The translations under genes and the position numbers were made by a program. From NCBI RefSeq assembly GCF_016086655.4, contig NC_092584.1, positions 11,335,907 through 11,399,906 of the forward strand: a stretch of DNA of 64,000 bases, in the 5' to 3' direction. Under the pieces are notes generated by a model. That model was not told the DNA's origin and made no database searches. It saw only the letters and a list, made by a program, of their open reading frames with translations. The DNA is from Lepeophtheirus salmonis (Eukaryota > Arthropoda > Copepoda > Siphonostomatoida > Caligidae). This document shows, in pieces, positions 1 to 11,712 of the stretch (its first letter is position 1; each line of letters opens with the position of its first letter).

Positions 1-396
1 GCTGTTCGTATGAGAGAAGACTGGGAAGTTGTGTTAAGGAAACGCCAATAGGTGCTTCATAAGCCTTCTCCGATACGTAAGCCCTAGAATCCTAAAAATA
101 TTTCGAAAAGATCTTCCCTTCCTGGAGAATATTCATTTGTGAAGAGATCAAAAGAGAATAGTTTATCTGAACAACAGTTATGCAGGAGAAACAGGCTTGT
201 CTGTGTACCAACGACTTTGTAATTGTAAATACTCATACTTTTATCGACTATGCCAAATAATTTAGAAGAAGAAAAATACACCACCCAGACTTGCTGAATT
301 TTAAAGAAAATTTAGGAATCGAACCCTTAATTTCTCTCAATATCCCATGGAAGAAAATCGCGTAAAGTTTGAAACGCTCTAATAAAAAGATTTGTG

Positions 397-1163
397 ACTT
401 TGAATCGAGGTATTATCTATCTGTAAGACATTAAAAGCCTGGTTTCCTCTTCATGTGGAAGAACGTGTATTTCTTGCCCCCTAGTTGCTTTAACTATTTT
501 TATACTGACTCTCGTGTAGCATGTGGAATTGTTACTTTCATTTCAAGATTGTTAAATGTTCCAATTTGAGTTAAAGAATTTTACGAAAAAGTGAACCGCA
601 TAAGATCTTACTTACGTTGGCAACATCAGAATTATTTTTAATCAAAGTGTATGGTCTGAGTGAGAGAGATTCGACTTTTTTTAAAGCTATTATAAATTCC
701 CATACAGAATATCCTTCCCCCTTGCTATGCTTGATGATATAAAGGTGGATTTAAATAAGATTAGTAGTGTAAACTGTAAAATTTTAAAGAAGTTAATGTT
801 GGAGCTGAATATGGTTGATCTATTAGAGAAAATTTCATCGAATGGAAAATTTCATACAAGACTTAAAGAAAAGATTTATTTTTGGCTTAATCTAGTTTTA
901 CAAGATCAAAATGTCAACCACAAGATCTGGGATTTCACACATGACTTTCAAATGAAACAATTCAAAATGCCTTGCTGGATCTTTGAGCATAAAAATTTTG
1001 AACAAAGTCTTCAACGTAGGCTGACAGTAAATTTCGATGGCGCATTATCTGCTTCTAGGATAGCTTTGCGACTTTGTAATACTATTTAAGGTACAAAGAT
1101 AAATTTCTTCAAACATAGAAGAGAAGCAAGCAGAAAATTAAATGATATTTTAGAATTCATAAT
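397..1163 (+). pseudogene. Endonuclease part of a decayed L1/Tx1-like LINE
   Basis: This is a relic of the apurinic/apyrimidinic-type endonuclease domain that non-LTR retrotransposons use to nick target DNA. Read on the plus strand through several frameshifts, it shows NRGIIYL near 403, then FLIKVYGLSERD near 640, and an open frame from 727 to 1089 with LMLELNMVDLLEKI, a pattern typical of the C-terminal half of L1/Tx1 endonucleases. After the stop at 1087, the same frame continues with a basic linker (HRREASRKLND). The reverse transcriptase start follows at about 1210, as expected in ORF2 of these elements. Catalytic residues near the N-terminus are not recognisable. The clade is inferred from overall pattern, so it could be another endonuclease-bearing LINE clade. 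Confidence 0.6.
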
Positions 1164-1209
1164 ATAGTTGATTAAGAGAAGAAAAGGAAAATAGAAAGGG
1201 AATGTAACT

Positions 1210-1725
1210 TTAGTCTTCAGCTTACAAAGCTGAGAAGAAAATTTGGTCTTCCAACGACAGGTGTTAAGTTAATATTGGGGGGCTGAAAAAGACTGGTAAA
1301 AAACGAGAATTTCTTGAAATATTTTCATGAGTGCTTTCAAAATATTGACGGAGGAAATAGAACAAAACTTCCCCCTTGTAAAGAGCCACAAGGGAACAAT
1401 ATTCTCAGAAGACATTATTGGAAATTTTATAGGGAAGGAATATAAATCTGATAAGGGTTGTGGACCTGATGGAATCATTGGAAAAGTTTATCTCGTAGAA
1501 AAGAAGGAAGTTGTGCCTTATTTAATCTGTATTGGTAAATCTATGGAGAAATATGGTGGTTTTCCAAAAGTGTTGAGTAAGGGGAGAATTGCTCTTATTC
1601 TAAAACAATATAACGGAACAAACTTCAGTGATTGGAGGCCCACAATGGTGATAATTTTTCTTAACACGTTAAATAAATTATTTAATTTTCATCAAATATC
1701 ATATCACATTATTTATTTAATTTAG
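1210..1725 (+). pseudogene. Reverse transcriptase N-terminal part, same L1/Tx1-like LINE
   Basis: The first part of a non-LTR reverse transcriptase domain. A short linker (LQLTKLRRKFG) is readable near 1220 in another frame. An open frame at 1327-1725 then has KGCGPDGI (the GPDGI signature), GGFPKVLSKGRIALILK and DWRPTMV, which correspond to RT motifs 0-2 of the L1/Tx1 group. The YxDD active site and everything after it are absent, so the copy is truncated at about 1725. It is the downstream continuation of the endonuclease relic ending near 1163, and both main frames lie in the same register. Bases 1726-2120 hold nothing recognisable. Confidence 0.75.
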
Positions 1726-2120
1726 TAGTGGTTCTTTCGCTGGAAAATGTCAATTTATTAGGAGTTTCATGGATTATAATTTATTGATAAATAAATTACT
1801 TATCAATTCTATTTTGATGATTATTTTATCTGTAAATAGGGTTCCTCAGAGTATGAATTGAAAAATAAAATCAAAGTTAGCTTAAAACTCTATGAATGCT
1901 TTCGATAATCTTCTGATTTTGAAGTAAATACAAGAATTTTATATCTACAAGTGATACTGGCTGTGCCATTGACAACTATATCGAGTCCATGCACAATAAG
2001 AATTTCACTAAGCATATGCAGAACTTGAGAAATAAGTCAAAATTATTTAAATAAATGCAAGAATAATAAAAGCTGCCAAAACGGGCAACGTATTTAGGAT
2101 GGGTATATTGGCGGAGCTTT

Positions 2121-2640
2121 TACTCGGTGGTTACTAATTTACTAAAAACACTTACCAATTTAATAATTAATATATATTCATACATTGAAGTTAAATCATA
2201 TTTCGATATATTAAAGCTAAACAATTGGTTACAAAAACTAATCAACCCCTTAGCTCTCTAGATTACGTAAAGTCAGAAAATGGCAATTGAACGACGTTGA
2301 CACAATTCCTTTCCCAAACTCAAATCAGTTGAGCGTCTCCAAGATCAAAATCTACGCTGCTAGCAAGTCCAAAACGTTAGAGAAGAAGAAGAAGGGTTCT
2401 GTCAAGAAGGGCAAACTAGAACCGTATGAGTTAAAGAAAACATCCCAGGCCATTACCCTCAAGTCCATGAGGGCCCATGCAAGATATCTCCGGATTTTAC
2501 TCCAGACTCTCCAGAAAGCTATAAAAAAATTGGGTAAAAAGAGATTTGTAAGGGTGGACTTTTGACACAAGCAATGAAAGAAACCCATCTCCCCCGCTGC
2601 AAGACTCTTTTAAACTTTTTTTTTGATATGAAAACGTGAT
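2121..2640 (+). mobile_element. Tc1-like family B, 5' half (copy B1)
   Basis: The left part of a Tc1/mariner-superfamily element, aligned by eye with the copies at 4940 and 9913. They share the subterminal stretch CAATTGGTTACAAAA and a GAAAATG start context near 2276. The open frame at 2287-2565 encodes the N-terminal helix-turn-helix region (SKSKTLEKKKK, then KSMRAHARYLRILLQTLQKA), followed by KETHLPRCKTLL near 2577. Similarity stops near 2640, before any DDE catalytic motif, and no right terminus is found, so the copy is 3'-truncated. A normal transposase of this superfamily is about 340 residues; here fewer than 120 remain. Confidence 0.7.
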
Positions 2641-4939
2641 TTGAATGTTTTTTTAGGGATAATATAATAAAATGTCATTTTTTCAGAAAATATTCTAATT
2701 TTAAATTGAAGAAATAACCAGACAATTTTCCGAGGAAGGCAGTAAAAGATAAAGTATGCTTCTTTTTTTCGTGGAAAATAGATACTCAATTGTATGATTT
2801 TTTAAGTAAATATTTTCCAAAGAAAATCACAATGTACTTCTGTTAAATTGTAGATTTGATAAAAATGGAAATATATATATATTTAAATATGTTGTATTTT
2901 AAATTTGACTGAACAGTTTTGAAAATATCTCTTCAGAATTTCAAGTTAATCAATTAGTCAAACACATTTGTGGGTTGGAGTACTTAAAGTAATCCTGTGA
3001 TATGTTTGACCTTGATTTAGTCAACATCAAGTAGCGGTTGGTCATGTGATTGTGCAATATCATGCATTCCAAAACATGAATATTTAAACTAAAAAATCTC
3101 TTGCTTCGTAAAAAAACCATAAATAATAAGTAGTTTGACTCAAATTGGTTATCATTTTCATAAATAAGGATTCCCTGGGTATATTTGATTAATTTTTGAC
3201 GAATATAGCTCATTTGTATTTTTTTCACGGCCTCTTGTAATGCAAAATTGTGTGTAAAATTTTAAATGCGCTATTCATAAAAGAAAAAAAATCAGAAATA
3301 CGAGTAAGATAATATTAAACATATCAACAACTTAAACGATACTTTTTCAAGTAAAAACTATAAAATTTTCAACTAAATGGCTCTGAACGTTTTTATGTGC
3401 CATCTATTTTAATGATGGACGTTATTTTTTTCACACGTCAATAAAATTAGGGGGATGGATAATATTATGTTTTTATAAATGTTTTTGTTCAAACAATAGT
3501 ATAAATTAGATATCAATTTAGAGCATATTAAATTTACAATAAAATGATAGGTAAATCAAGTCTGTAAGCCTTTTTGATTATAAGGTATGGCTACCTAAAG
3601 CCAAGAATTTATTGAAAAGGTAAATTTTACATTCTTTTTTGTCATTTGAGACATATTTTTTTAACGGCCATTACACAAAAATTATAGTAGAAACAACTAA
3701 ACAGACATTTTTTAAATTAAAGTCCTTGCTATTATCTATACTTTTATTATAAATAATGGTCTTTTTAATGTACACAGAAGATTTTATAGGTTTGAAAAAT
3801 TGAGATTTTAAAATTTTTGTGCAAAATTTATGCAGTATTCAAATATTTCGGATAAATGATGCAAGATAAAAGGTTGAAACATAAGAAATGCTAATCAAAA
3901 CATATTTTTACGCTAAAAAAGACTTATTAAACAAATCTTAATACTAATTTTCTTCACACTTTTGGCAATAAAATCGGGGTCAAATCTCCAACCATTTCTT
4001 AAATTGAATTTCAAAATAGAAATTAATTGATAAACATATTAAATTAAATATGTCTTTGAATACGTATTATACAACCTATTGTAGAAACTATCTGGATGAC
4101 TGACTATCATTTCCATACCTATGTAGTCTAATTTAAAATTGATAAAAGTTTTGATATTATTCTAAAGATTTCAAATTATAGTTCATAGAACATAATTTTT
4201 CTTCGTTTATATTCCATCAAGAAGAACAAAACTATAGCTCCAGAGGGTGTTGTTTATACATTTCCTATTTGACAAAAACTTGAATGTTTTTTATTTTTTC
4301 CTCTCAAAAAGTTCAATCCTTGAGTTTGTAGAAGTATGATTGTAAGAAGTAAGAAATGATTTCTTTGTTGAGTAGTTATAGTATAGCCGGATAGTAGTAG
4401 GAAAAAGGTGTTGTCTCTCGGGATTCAGAAACATAATATATTTTTTTAAAAAGAAGGGGAAACTTAGACTTTATACATAATTTACAGGACCATGTTGAAT
4501 TTATTACATATGAAAAATGAACATAATTTTGAATAAGAGAGAAAGAGATTTCAGAGTTGAAAATAATCATTTTAAATGTACTAACCCGATTTTCTCATAA
4601 GACCAATTCAAAAAATATGTATGCAGGCCCATTTTCTAAAAGTTTTTGGAACTTTTTTGTTATGCTAATTTGACAATATCTTGACTGTATACTTTGGTCA
4701 TTGTTATATTTTTTAGCAAATTAAATACCTCAATTTCGAGGAACAGTTGCATTTGGATGTCATAAATGACATCCTTTTTTGAACCCTCCGTTAATGAACA
4801 TCCTTTTTATAACGTGGTTCTTGAACTGGCTAAATAAAAGACCCAGCAATCAGGCGTATTTCATTACATTATAAACGGTTAAACGATTTTATTGTTCAGA
4901 TTACGTATAATAATTTTAAAATATTTCATCCATTTTGTA
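2641..4939. other. AT-rich stretch without recognisable gene
   Basis: I see no coding pattern, RNA gene or element with termini here. Short ORFs (for example 2950-3228 and 4376-4570 on the minus strand) have the composition expected from chance in AT-rich DNA. An isolated ACCCTCCGTTA near 4786 resembles the terminus of the MITE at 46316 but has no partner. Confidence 0.5.
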
Positions 4940-5814
4940 TACCCAGTGTTCCATTGAAATCTGAACACTTATTAATTCAATAATAAATGAAGGTTGAGAG
5001 ATGGAAATTAATTCATATTTTGATATATTAATACATAAGCAATTGGTTACAAAACAGAACAAATTTGAGTTCGCTAGCTTACGTACAAGTCGAGAAAATG
5101 AAACTTGAATGTAATCGTCGAATTTCCATTAACGAACTCCTTTACCGGGAACCCTGTGAAGAACAGTCAGAATGATAGGTACTTAACCTTAAGTGACATT
5201 GATGAATCAATGAGGATAGTTAGTACCACAAAATACCCTGTCTCTGCCATGCCCTTGGGCTTTGTTGCCTCTGACGGCAAGGAAGCCCCTCTGGATCATG
5301 GAGTCCGACAATGTGACATCCTGGTGGGAGGAGAACCTTTTTACTTGGATGCAGGCATACTATCTTGATGGAAATATAGTTTTCTAGCAGGATGGTGGGA
5401 CTGTAGATATCTAAAAAAAGGCACATAAATGGTTGGCGAACCACATTCACTTCTGTTCCAACACTTTGGTACCCCTACATCCCTCATGGTAATTCCTCGA
5501 AATACACATTTTGGGTGCATGTTGAGGAGAAGCCCAGCTGTGTCCGTCATCCAAATACCGAGGCCCTCAAAGCTACTGTCAGCCAGCGCTGGGGCACTAT
5601 AATAGAGAACTACATCTGCAGTGGGTGCCATGCCTTATACTGCCGCTGCGAATCCATCATTGCTGCTAAGGGCGGCTACATTAATGATTAAGAGAGCTTA
5701 GATACACATCTATTACTAGTATTAATTTTGTTGAAATTCTATTGTTAATTGATAAATTATGTCTTGGTGAAGTTTAAAATTCAAAGAGTTCAGATTTTAA
5801 TGGACAACCTGGTA
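4940..5814 (+). mobile_element. Tc1-like family B, internally deleted but with both ends (copy B2)
   Basis: An 875-bp element with both terminal inverted repeats: TACCCAGTGTTCCATTGAAA at the left, and the complement of a matching TACCAGGTTGTCC end at 5814. TA lies at each edge, the target expected for Tc1/mariner. The short N-terminal frame (ATG near 5098) is fused after about 20 codons to the region following the first catalytic aspartate (QNDRYLTLSDIDE, then GFVASDGKE), so the DNA-binding domain and first D are lost. The second-D motif (QDGGTVDI) is at about 5387. The C-terminal part (VRHPNTEALKATV, then CESIIAAKGGYIND) ends with a stop near 5691. Frameshifts lie between these blocks. It is non-autonomous. 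Confidence 0.85.
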
Positions 5815-7837
5815 TGCCAGATTTTTTTTTCTTTTAAATAATCTTAACAGCATGAGTTTGGGTTTCATCAAGAATTACTTTGTTATTCTTATAACAAAAT
5901 CATTATGTTTTATAAATGTTTCTAGGAAGTATTCGTTACTTAATGCAAATTTTACGAATCCAATGAGTACGAAATGAGTAAGGCTTTGATATGAACTAAA
6001 TTAATTTACTTAGACATTAAATCTAGACTAAATAAACAGCGATAGTCACAGATTAAAATAATTGCACCATTTTAATAAATTATATATTTTAAAATATAAT
6101 TCTTTTTTGTGGGCACGAAAACTCATTTTTTAACTAATCTCAGTCATAAGAAAAAAAATTATCCGTCTTAAAAATTCAATACTTTACGATTTCAATTATT
6201 TAATGTCATCAACGTGGATAATAGTCTACGAGAAAACATTTTAAATCAATGCACACAAGAAGACTACCCAGACGAGCAATCCAAACTCAGTCCTCACATG
6301 AAACTCACTTTGAGTCCGGCGATAATTATCTGCCTGAGTCCGAATCAATTTATATTCATTGTCTTCATCTCCAAAATAAAAGCCAAATAAACGAAGATAA
6401 GAAACCACAAGAGCATGTTTACTGACGTGAAGTGATAATGTCTTTATTATTTATATTTGAACAGGGTGTAATGTACCTGCTCCATGTCTGTCAGGTATCA
6501 GGAAATGAGTGATAAGAGAATACCCGAAAATGAGAGCAAAGCTTTTTTTTCAAAAGTTACAGGGGGGAGATTCTTATCGTATTCATTTTGATGGTAGAAG
6601 ACTAAGAGGAGAATAATTTCATGTAGTTATCAAAATAAAACGCCACTTTGGGAATCAAAAAATTGTGTCGATAAATGTGAAAATTGTTTTTGATAAGGCC
6701 ATATGCCATACAAATGGACAATGACTTAACCCATAAATGCTGAACCCGAACCATTACCTAAACAAAAATGAAGCTAATTTTTACAGCCTCATAATGATAT
6801 CTTATGTGAATGTTGAATCTCTTCTCCAGTTGTTGCTTTTTTTTTACCATTTTATATTTTCATTGGTTAAGTTTATTTGTACTTGAGGTAGTAAAACAAT
6901 ATAATTATTTTGAACTCATGTAAGCCATCTTAAATTTAATAGCTTTCATTTATCTGTGGATTTATTAAGATTTAGACATTTTCAGAAGGTTGGACTTTGA
7001 CTTCATTCTGAAGAAGAAAATTCCAATAAGGTCGGACTTACTTTGACTCCAACGATCTAAAGTTATAGATTGATCATGTTTATATGCACGGGAGAAAACT
7101 TTTTTAAATTTTTTCATTGAAGTAGGACAATTTGACATCTGCAGATGTGTTGATAGCTTTCATAATTTGGGGACCAATAAAACTATTTAAATAGTTATAT
7201 TATATATAGGTATATATACTGACAGAGGGTACCTTCATTGCAGGACTAAATAGAAGGGAATAGAAACAAAGAATAAAGGTAGAAGAAAAGAGACAGAGAG
7301 AGGGATGTACAAAGAGACAGAGGGAGAAGAGGGAACTAACAGAGAAAATGAAAGATATATAGAAAGAAAGAAGGAAATAAGGGTTTATTCCGATTAAAAA
7401 CAGACTTCCAATGACCTCGGGGCTCAAAAGAATATAATAGGATTATCCGTGGTTAGTTGATACGTTGCTAAATTTCATATTTCATGTTTACACCACTTTG
7501 GATTCCATATGTTAGGATATTATATATAAGATACGGTATATATTTTTGTTTTCTTTGAGGGGGGGGGGCTCCAGAAAAAAAACACCTTCTAATATGCTAT
7601 GACTCATCCCCAGGGCACGGGTTGTGCACCATCTACTTTTACGCAAGTAATACGTACTTTTTTGTGTAAAGTTTATGTGATGGTTCCTGTAAAATAGAAA
7701 TGTAATACTTAGATATATTAAAGGAATGCATCATATTTATATTTGTTAATGTTCATTGGACTGATGAAGTGATATATTATACATATACGATTTTAAGAGA
7801 TAGATTGTGCACAACCCGTAGATCTGGGTCACCCTGT
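5815..7837. other. AT-rich stretch, low-complexity patches only
   Basis: No gene is recognised. It holds an AGA-rich purine patch at about 7240-7380, a G-run near 7560 and scattered ACTTTGACTCC-like repeat pieces near 6300 and 6970-7060 that I cannot assign to an element. Confidence 0.45.
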
Positions 7838-7960
7838 CTTATAAGGAGTGATCCTTGTTGCTTAGAAACGCGGAGGCGTAGAGTTAAGACTTCCATGGGC
7901 CCCAGCACTTCCCTGTATAACCTGATTGCCGGGGTGTGTTTTACCTTCTCTACCTCTCCT
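7838..7960 (+). repeat. tRNA-like short repeat, copy 1
   Basis: It shares spaced words with the segments at 8534 and 8776: GATCCTT, GCTTAGA, a GCGGxGGCGTAGAGTT-like block, CCAGCACTTC and AACCTGA. The arrangement of a GGCGTAGAGTT-like block followed by an AACCTGA-like block hints at a tRNA-derived SINE, but the promoter boxes are too degraded to be sure. Confidence 0.4.
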
Positions 7961-8068
7961 GTCTTTATGCTCACTCCATGTTTTCTATTTCACAGCTACT
8001 TCTGAAGAGAAAGACAGTTTGACACTTCAAATTCTAGAGCTTCATTTGTTGCCACATTCATTGACAAG

Positions 8069-8308
8069 ATGCAGGACAGTTTAAATTCTGACATTATCGA
8101 CGTTGTGGGAGTAAAGTGCGAGGAAGCACACTCATGTTCAGCTCTTCTTCAGAGAATTTCATTCGCTTTGTTTAATGTCATGGGTAAAAACTTAAGTGCT
8201 AAACGGAATTATGACATCCGATTTTTAATAAAGAAGAGAATGGCAGCTAAGAATTCAGAAGCTAATAGAAAAAAAGCTAAATTTCAATCCAAATCTTCTG
8301 ACTTGTAG
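8069..8308 (+). CDS. Candidate terminal exon of an unknown protein
   Basis: A 79-codon frame ending with a very basic tail (KKRMAAKNSEANRKKAKFQS) and a TAG stop at 8306. The frame is open upstream to about 8004. A strong splice-acceptor-like tract (long pyrimidine run, then TTTCACAG) ends at 7994, although an in-frame TGA follows it, so the real acceptor may be at another AG near 8018. An ATTAAA poly(A)-type signal follows at about 8376. Base composition is less AT-rich than its surroundings. I do not recognise the protein. It could be the last exon of a host gene or part of a repeat, because tRNA-like repeat copies flank it on both sides. Confidence 0.3.
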   Translation: MQDSLNSDIIDVVGVKCEEAHSCSALLQRISFALFNVMGKNLSAKRNYDIRFLIKKRMAAKNSEANRKKAKFQSKSSDL

Positions 8309-8533
8309 ACTTGGACCTACTTTGTACGTTTTGATAGTACCTTTTCTTTTTTATATGTTTTTAATGTTTATTTTGATTAAAGTACTACTAATAGAAAATA
8401 CCACTTTTATTTTAAATATATAACCTCATTCTTATTATTTTGATGATTTTCCCTAGCAAAATACTTTTAAAAACTCTTTATTTTGTAGCAAAACACTTTA
8501 AGAGAGACATTCCATATAGAATAAACAAAGACC

Positions 8534-8662
8534 CATATTACAGGAGTCCTTGACACGACCCATCGGCCATGTGTATTTTAGAAATGCCGCAGCGGTAGAG
8601 TTTAAACTGCCTGGAAGACCAGCACTTCACATGTAAAACCTGAGGGCCCAAGTGTATTTTGA
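8534..8662 (+). repeat. tRNA-like short repeat, copy 2
   Basis: A diverged copy of the segment at 7838, sharing GCGGTAGAGTTTAAACTGCC-like and CCAGCACTTC words and ACCTGA at the end. The two copies bracket the candidate exon at 8069-8308. Confidence 0.4.
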
Positions 8663-8683
8663 AATACTATGAGGGTCTTTTCA

Positions 8684-8850
8684 TGCTCGGAGATTTAGAG
8701 GCGGAAAAATTTAACTTGATTCCCGGATCAGTAGTTCGAATGCAAACTCCGAGAGCATATTAGCATTATAGCATATTAGAAGGGATCCTTTGTGCTTAGA
8801 GACACGTCGGCGGGAGATTCGAACTACGTCCGAACCACATACTACTCTGA
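8684..8850 (+). repeat. tRNA pseudogene-like fold plus further repeat copy
   Basis: Bases 8686-8692 (CTCGGAG) pair perfectly with 8747-8753 (CTCCGAG), making a 7-bp acceptor-type stem around 54 bases. Inside are a 5-bp anticodon-arm-like stem (TTGAT/ATCAG) and a T-loop-like TTCGAAT at 8735. The T-stem does not pair and the total is 68 bases, shorter than a normal tRNA, so this is a tRNA-derived relic rather than a working tRNA. A related piece (GATCCTTTGTGCTTAGAGACACG-like, quoted only in part: GCTTAGAGACACG) follows at 8776-8850. Confidence 0.35.
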
Positions 8851-9912
8851 TGTTTATAGTCGTATATAATGTTTATTAATGAATATAAATTATTTTTCTG
8901 CAAAAGAGCATTCATTAATTTACCTATATGAAATATATAGAAAATGAACAATACCTATTTATCATCAAATCATTTTAAGTTAAATTAATTTATACAATCG
9001 TATAAATATATAAATTTAATATAATTTTTCCGAAAATGTCCCAAATGGGACATTGTTGAAATGTCCGTTCAGCAAATTATATTTCTGCGAAATGTCATTA
9101 GGCCAATTTTTCTAGAACCAGAAGAAATATAGGCTAGAATTATTTCTTTGGGATTCTTTAATTCTACTCCAACAAGGAATTACACTTATAATTCTTGATC
9201 AACCTCACATTGTTACTCTCAGTCTTTCATGAGCACACTATATCTCTTTTTACTTAGATTTCACGTCTTTAAGTCTTTTCTATTGCGAGTAGAGAAATCC
9301 ACTCCCACTTTCAATGGAATATCTTAAACACCTCTGGTGGTAACAATCCTTCAGGCACCTTTGCTTTATTGATACATGATAAAACAATTATGTTCGTATA
9401 AATAGCCAACCATATTTATATTTTCTTTTACAATCCTTCCAGATTAACAATTTTATTTTTTTCTATTTTTCTAAGTTGTAATGATTATGAACCTTCAAAG
9501 AAAATCTTTTTTTAAGCCTATCTACATATAACTCATATTCAGAATAATATATTGAGCTAATTTCTACTTCTCAGAACTTGATGTTTATACTTTCTAGAGG
9601 AAATATATATATACATATATTTTTAGAACCATATATTCCTCGTATTTTGAATCTCTTATTAAATATATGTATGTATTATAAATTAATTCAATTTATGAGA
9701 GAATTAATAAACATATTTATATAAAGTAACTAAGGAAATTTTGATTCTGATGGATTGAATGTCTATATTTTGAATGAAGCATGAGGTTACCTTTATTGCA
9801 TCTTGTAGTCTTTTGACGTAAAATAAACATAAATAAGTCCAAAAATCATTCGGTAGTTCGTACATTAATACAATTACATTTTTATTTTTTGGATCAAAAT
9901 ATGTATATGATG

Positions 9913-10345
9913 TACTGGGTGGTACATTGAAATCTGATCACTTACTAATTCCAAAAGGCATAAAGGTTGAGTGATTTTAATGGATGTATATTTCGATCTA
10001 TAAAAACATAATCAATTAGTTACATAACAAAACACATTTGAGCTTTCTAGCTAGTGTACCAGTCGAGAAAATGACACTTGAACGTGATCAATGTTTACGC
10101 AATCAACAAGTCCAAAACGTTAGAGAGGAAGAAGGGCTCTGGCAATGAATCCAAGATGGACCTTTATGAGTTAAATAAAGCAGCCCAGGGTTATCCCCTC
10201 AAATCTAATAGGGCCCATGCAAGAAATATCTGGGTTTCACATCAGACTCTCCGGAGTGCTATTAAAAAGTGGATGGAAAGAGCCAAAGGCCACTTTTGGC
10301 ACCAGTAAGGAAAGAAACCCATCTCTTCCATTGGAAGACTCTTTT
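9913..10345 (+). mobile_element. Tc1-like family B, 5' half (copy B3)
   Basis: It begins with TACTGGGTGGTACATTGAAA, the family B terminus, preceded by TG. The start context GAAAATGACACTTGAACG is at about 10065. The open frame at 10078-10308 encodes NKSKTLERKKGSGNES, then the helix-turn-helix-like KSNRAHARNIWVSHQTLRSA. The next block, KETHLFHWKTLL-like, is readable near 10320 out of frame. Similarity then ends; no DDE motif or right terminus is found. A different transposase in the opposite orientation begins about 100 bp further on. The region 8851-9912 to its left holds only a degraded piece of repeat R near 9150-9240. Confidence 0.7.
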
Positions 10346-10444
10346 AAGATCTTTTGAAATCTTTTTTGAAATTTTTATGTCCCCTTACATGCCCTGATGC
10401 CAAACCCCTTGACAATATCTTTTGGGTGTCAGATGACTTGTCAA

Positions 10445-10875
10445 TAATTAAATCCACTGTCATCCAGGTCTCTTGTCTAGCAAGATTTCACAGTCAGATG
10501 ACCTTAAGACCTTCATCCTATCTGTGAGGATATGCCTTGGATTCCTCACAAAGATATTAAGGTCGAGGTCATCATGAACTTCCCTCCTGATGGTGATCTC
10601 GTCCACGTTGAACTCGTCAGCCAAGCATCGCATTGATGCTGTTGGATCTTCCTTGATCTTGGTCTCCAGGGACTTGAAAAAGGCTTCATCTCGCTTCAAA
10701 CCATTTCCTCTTCTTGCCTTCTTTTAACTCCTTAACCACAATTGCTTAGACCATTTATTTTCACGTGTTACTTCGCCAGCATATAAATTCCCAATGTATA
10801 TTGTTGTCAGCTGTCGATTTCCTTGTCCCACTTGATACGTCCATGCTTTTTCATATTGCATTATTTTTTATTAAT
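10445..10875 (-). pseudogene. Tc1-like transposase N-terminal relic (family C)
   Basis: The DNA-binding half of a Tc1/mariner-type transposase. On the minus strand, a start-like segment at about 10840 gives AGEVTRENKWSKQLW and KKRKWFEARRS. The 79-codon frame at 10460-10699 reads KEDPTASMRCLADEFNVDE, then TIRREVHDDLDL and HILTDRMKVL. This is the typical second helix-turn-helix (residues DPxxSxRxLAxExNVxExTxRR) and the linker leading to the catalytic domain. The frames are shifted relative to each other, and the first catalytic D (FSDEK) is not present downstream. No terminal repeats were located. It could share ancestry with family A, but the sequence is clearly different. Confidence 0.65.
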
Positions 10876-10947
10876 AAAGGAAGTCATAAGTTATAAATAC
10901 TGATCCCATGTTTCCAAAACAACAAAACTATCATTCTTCTTTGATAT

Positions 10948-11389
10948 TGAGGGCGTCCGTATGATTATATTTTAGGAAGAGGGTATTTTTATGAAATATT
11001 TTCCAAAAAAGTCCTTATTAAATTTCAAAAATCCACTGTTATTTTCAAAGTATTAAATATTTTTGGAAAAAAGTAAAGATTGTGAATGTTAGGATTTTGA
11101 TTTGTTTTTGTTTGCCAGAATTAGAAATAAAGGAATGCCTATTGAATAAAAAAATATTTTTGGAATTATTTTTAAAAATCTACAGCTGTTTTCAAAAAAA
11201 TTCAAATATTATTTTTTTTTATATTAAAAATTTTAAAAGTCACTAGTTAATTTTTGGAAAAGTTGTTGGGAAATTAAATTTCAAATATTGGATTTTTTGA
11301 AAAAAAAATCAAATATAATTTTTTTTGGAAAAATTACTAAAGTTCCTTAATTGTACTGTAGCCTCTCTTACACCCTATGGACGCATCTG
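10948..11389. mobile_element. Possible hAT-type non-autonomous element with AT-rich body
   Basis: The ends carry TGAGGGCGTCCGTATG (left) and, as the complement on the right, CAGATGCGTCCATAGGG, an imperfect inverted repeat sharing GCGTCC. The core is composed of degenerate repeats of TTTTTGGAAAA and ATTTCAAAAATCCA with no reading frame. A CAGAGGCGTCC end plus the same kind of core is seen again at 61089. The hAT assignment rests only on the CAG-GCGTCC terminus; no convincing 8-bp target duplication is visible. Confidence 0.35.
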
Positions 11390-11712
11390 CTTGTTAATCC
11401 ATTTTTTATATGTATAATGAACATCTTATTATTTCTATGAAGTAATTTTTGGTATCATACATTATATATGTACATTTTTAATAATATATTACTAAGCAAA
11501 TTATGATGGAGTATCGAATAAAATACTATGAATGATTTTAATAACAGTTACAGTAAAATGAAAATTATTTTTAGCGGATTTTTTATTTTTGTTTCCATTA
11601 GTATTTATCTCCATGATAATCAAAACAGTGCTACCATTACGGTCAGACAAACGATAATTTCCATTATTTAATACACATTTTTGACAATTTAAATATTCTA
11701 TTTAAAAATTTT

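Noticed and set aside
5220..5631. Minus-strand ORFs of 76 and 96 codons
   Set aside because: They are antisense shadows of the family B transposase on the plus strand in copy B2.
8686..8753. A functional tRNA gene
   Set aside because: The acceptor stem and T-loop are present, but the T-stem does not pair and the total is too short. It is better described as a tRNA-derived repeat.
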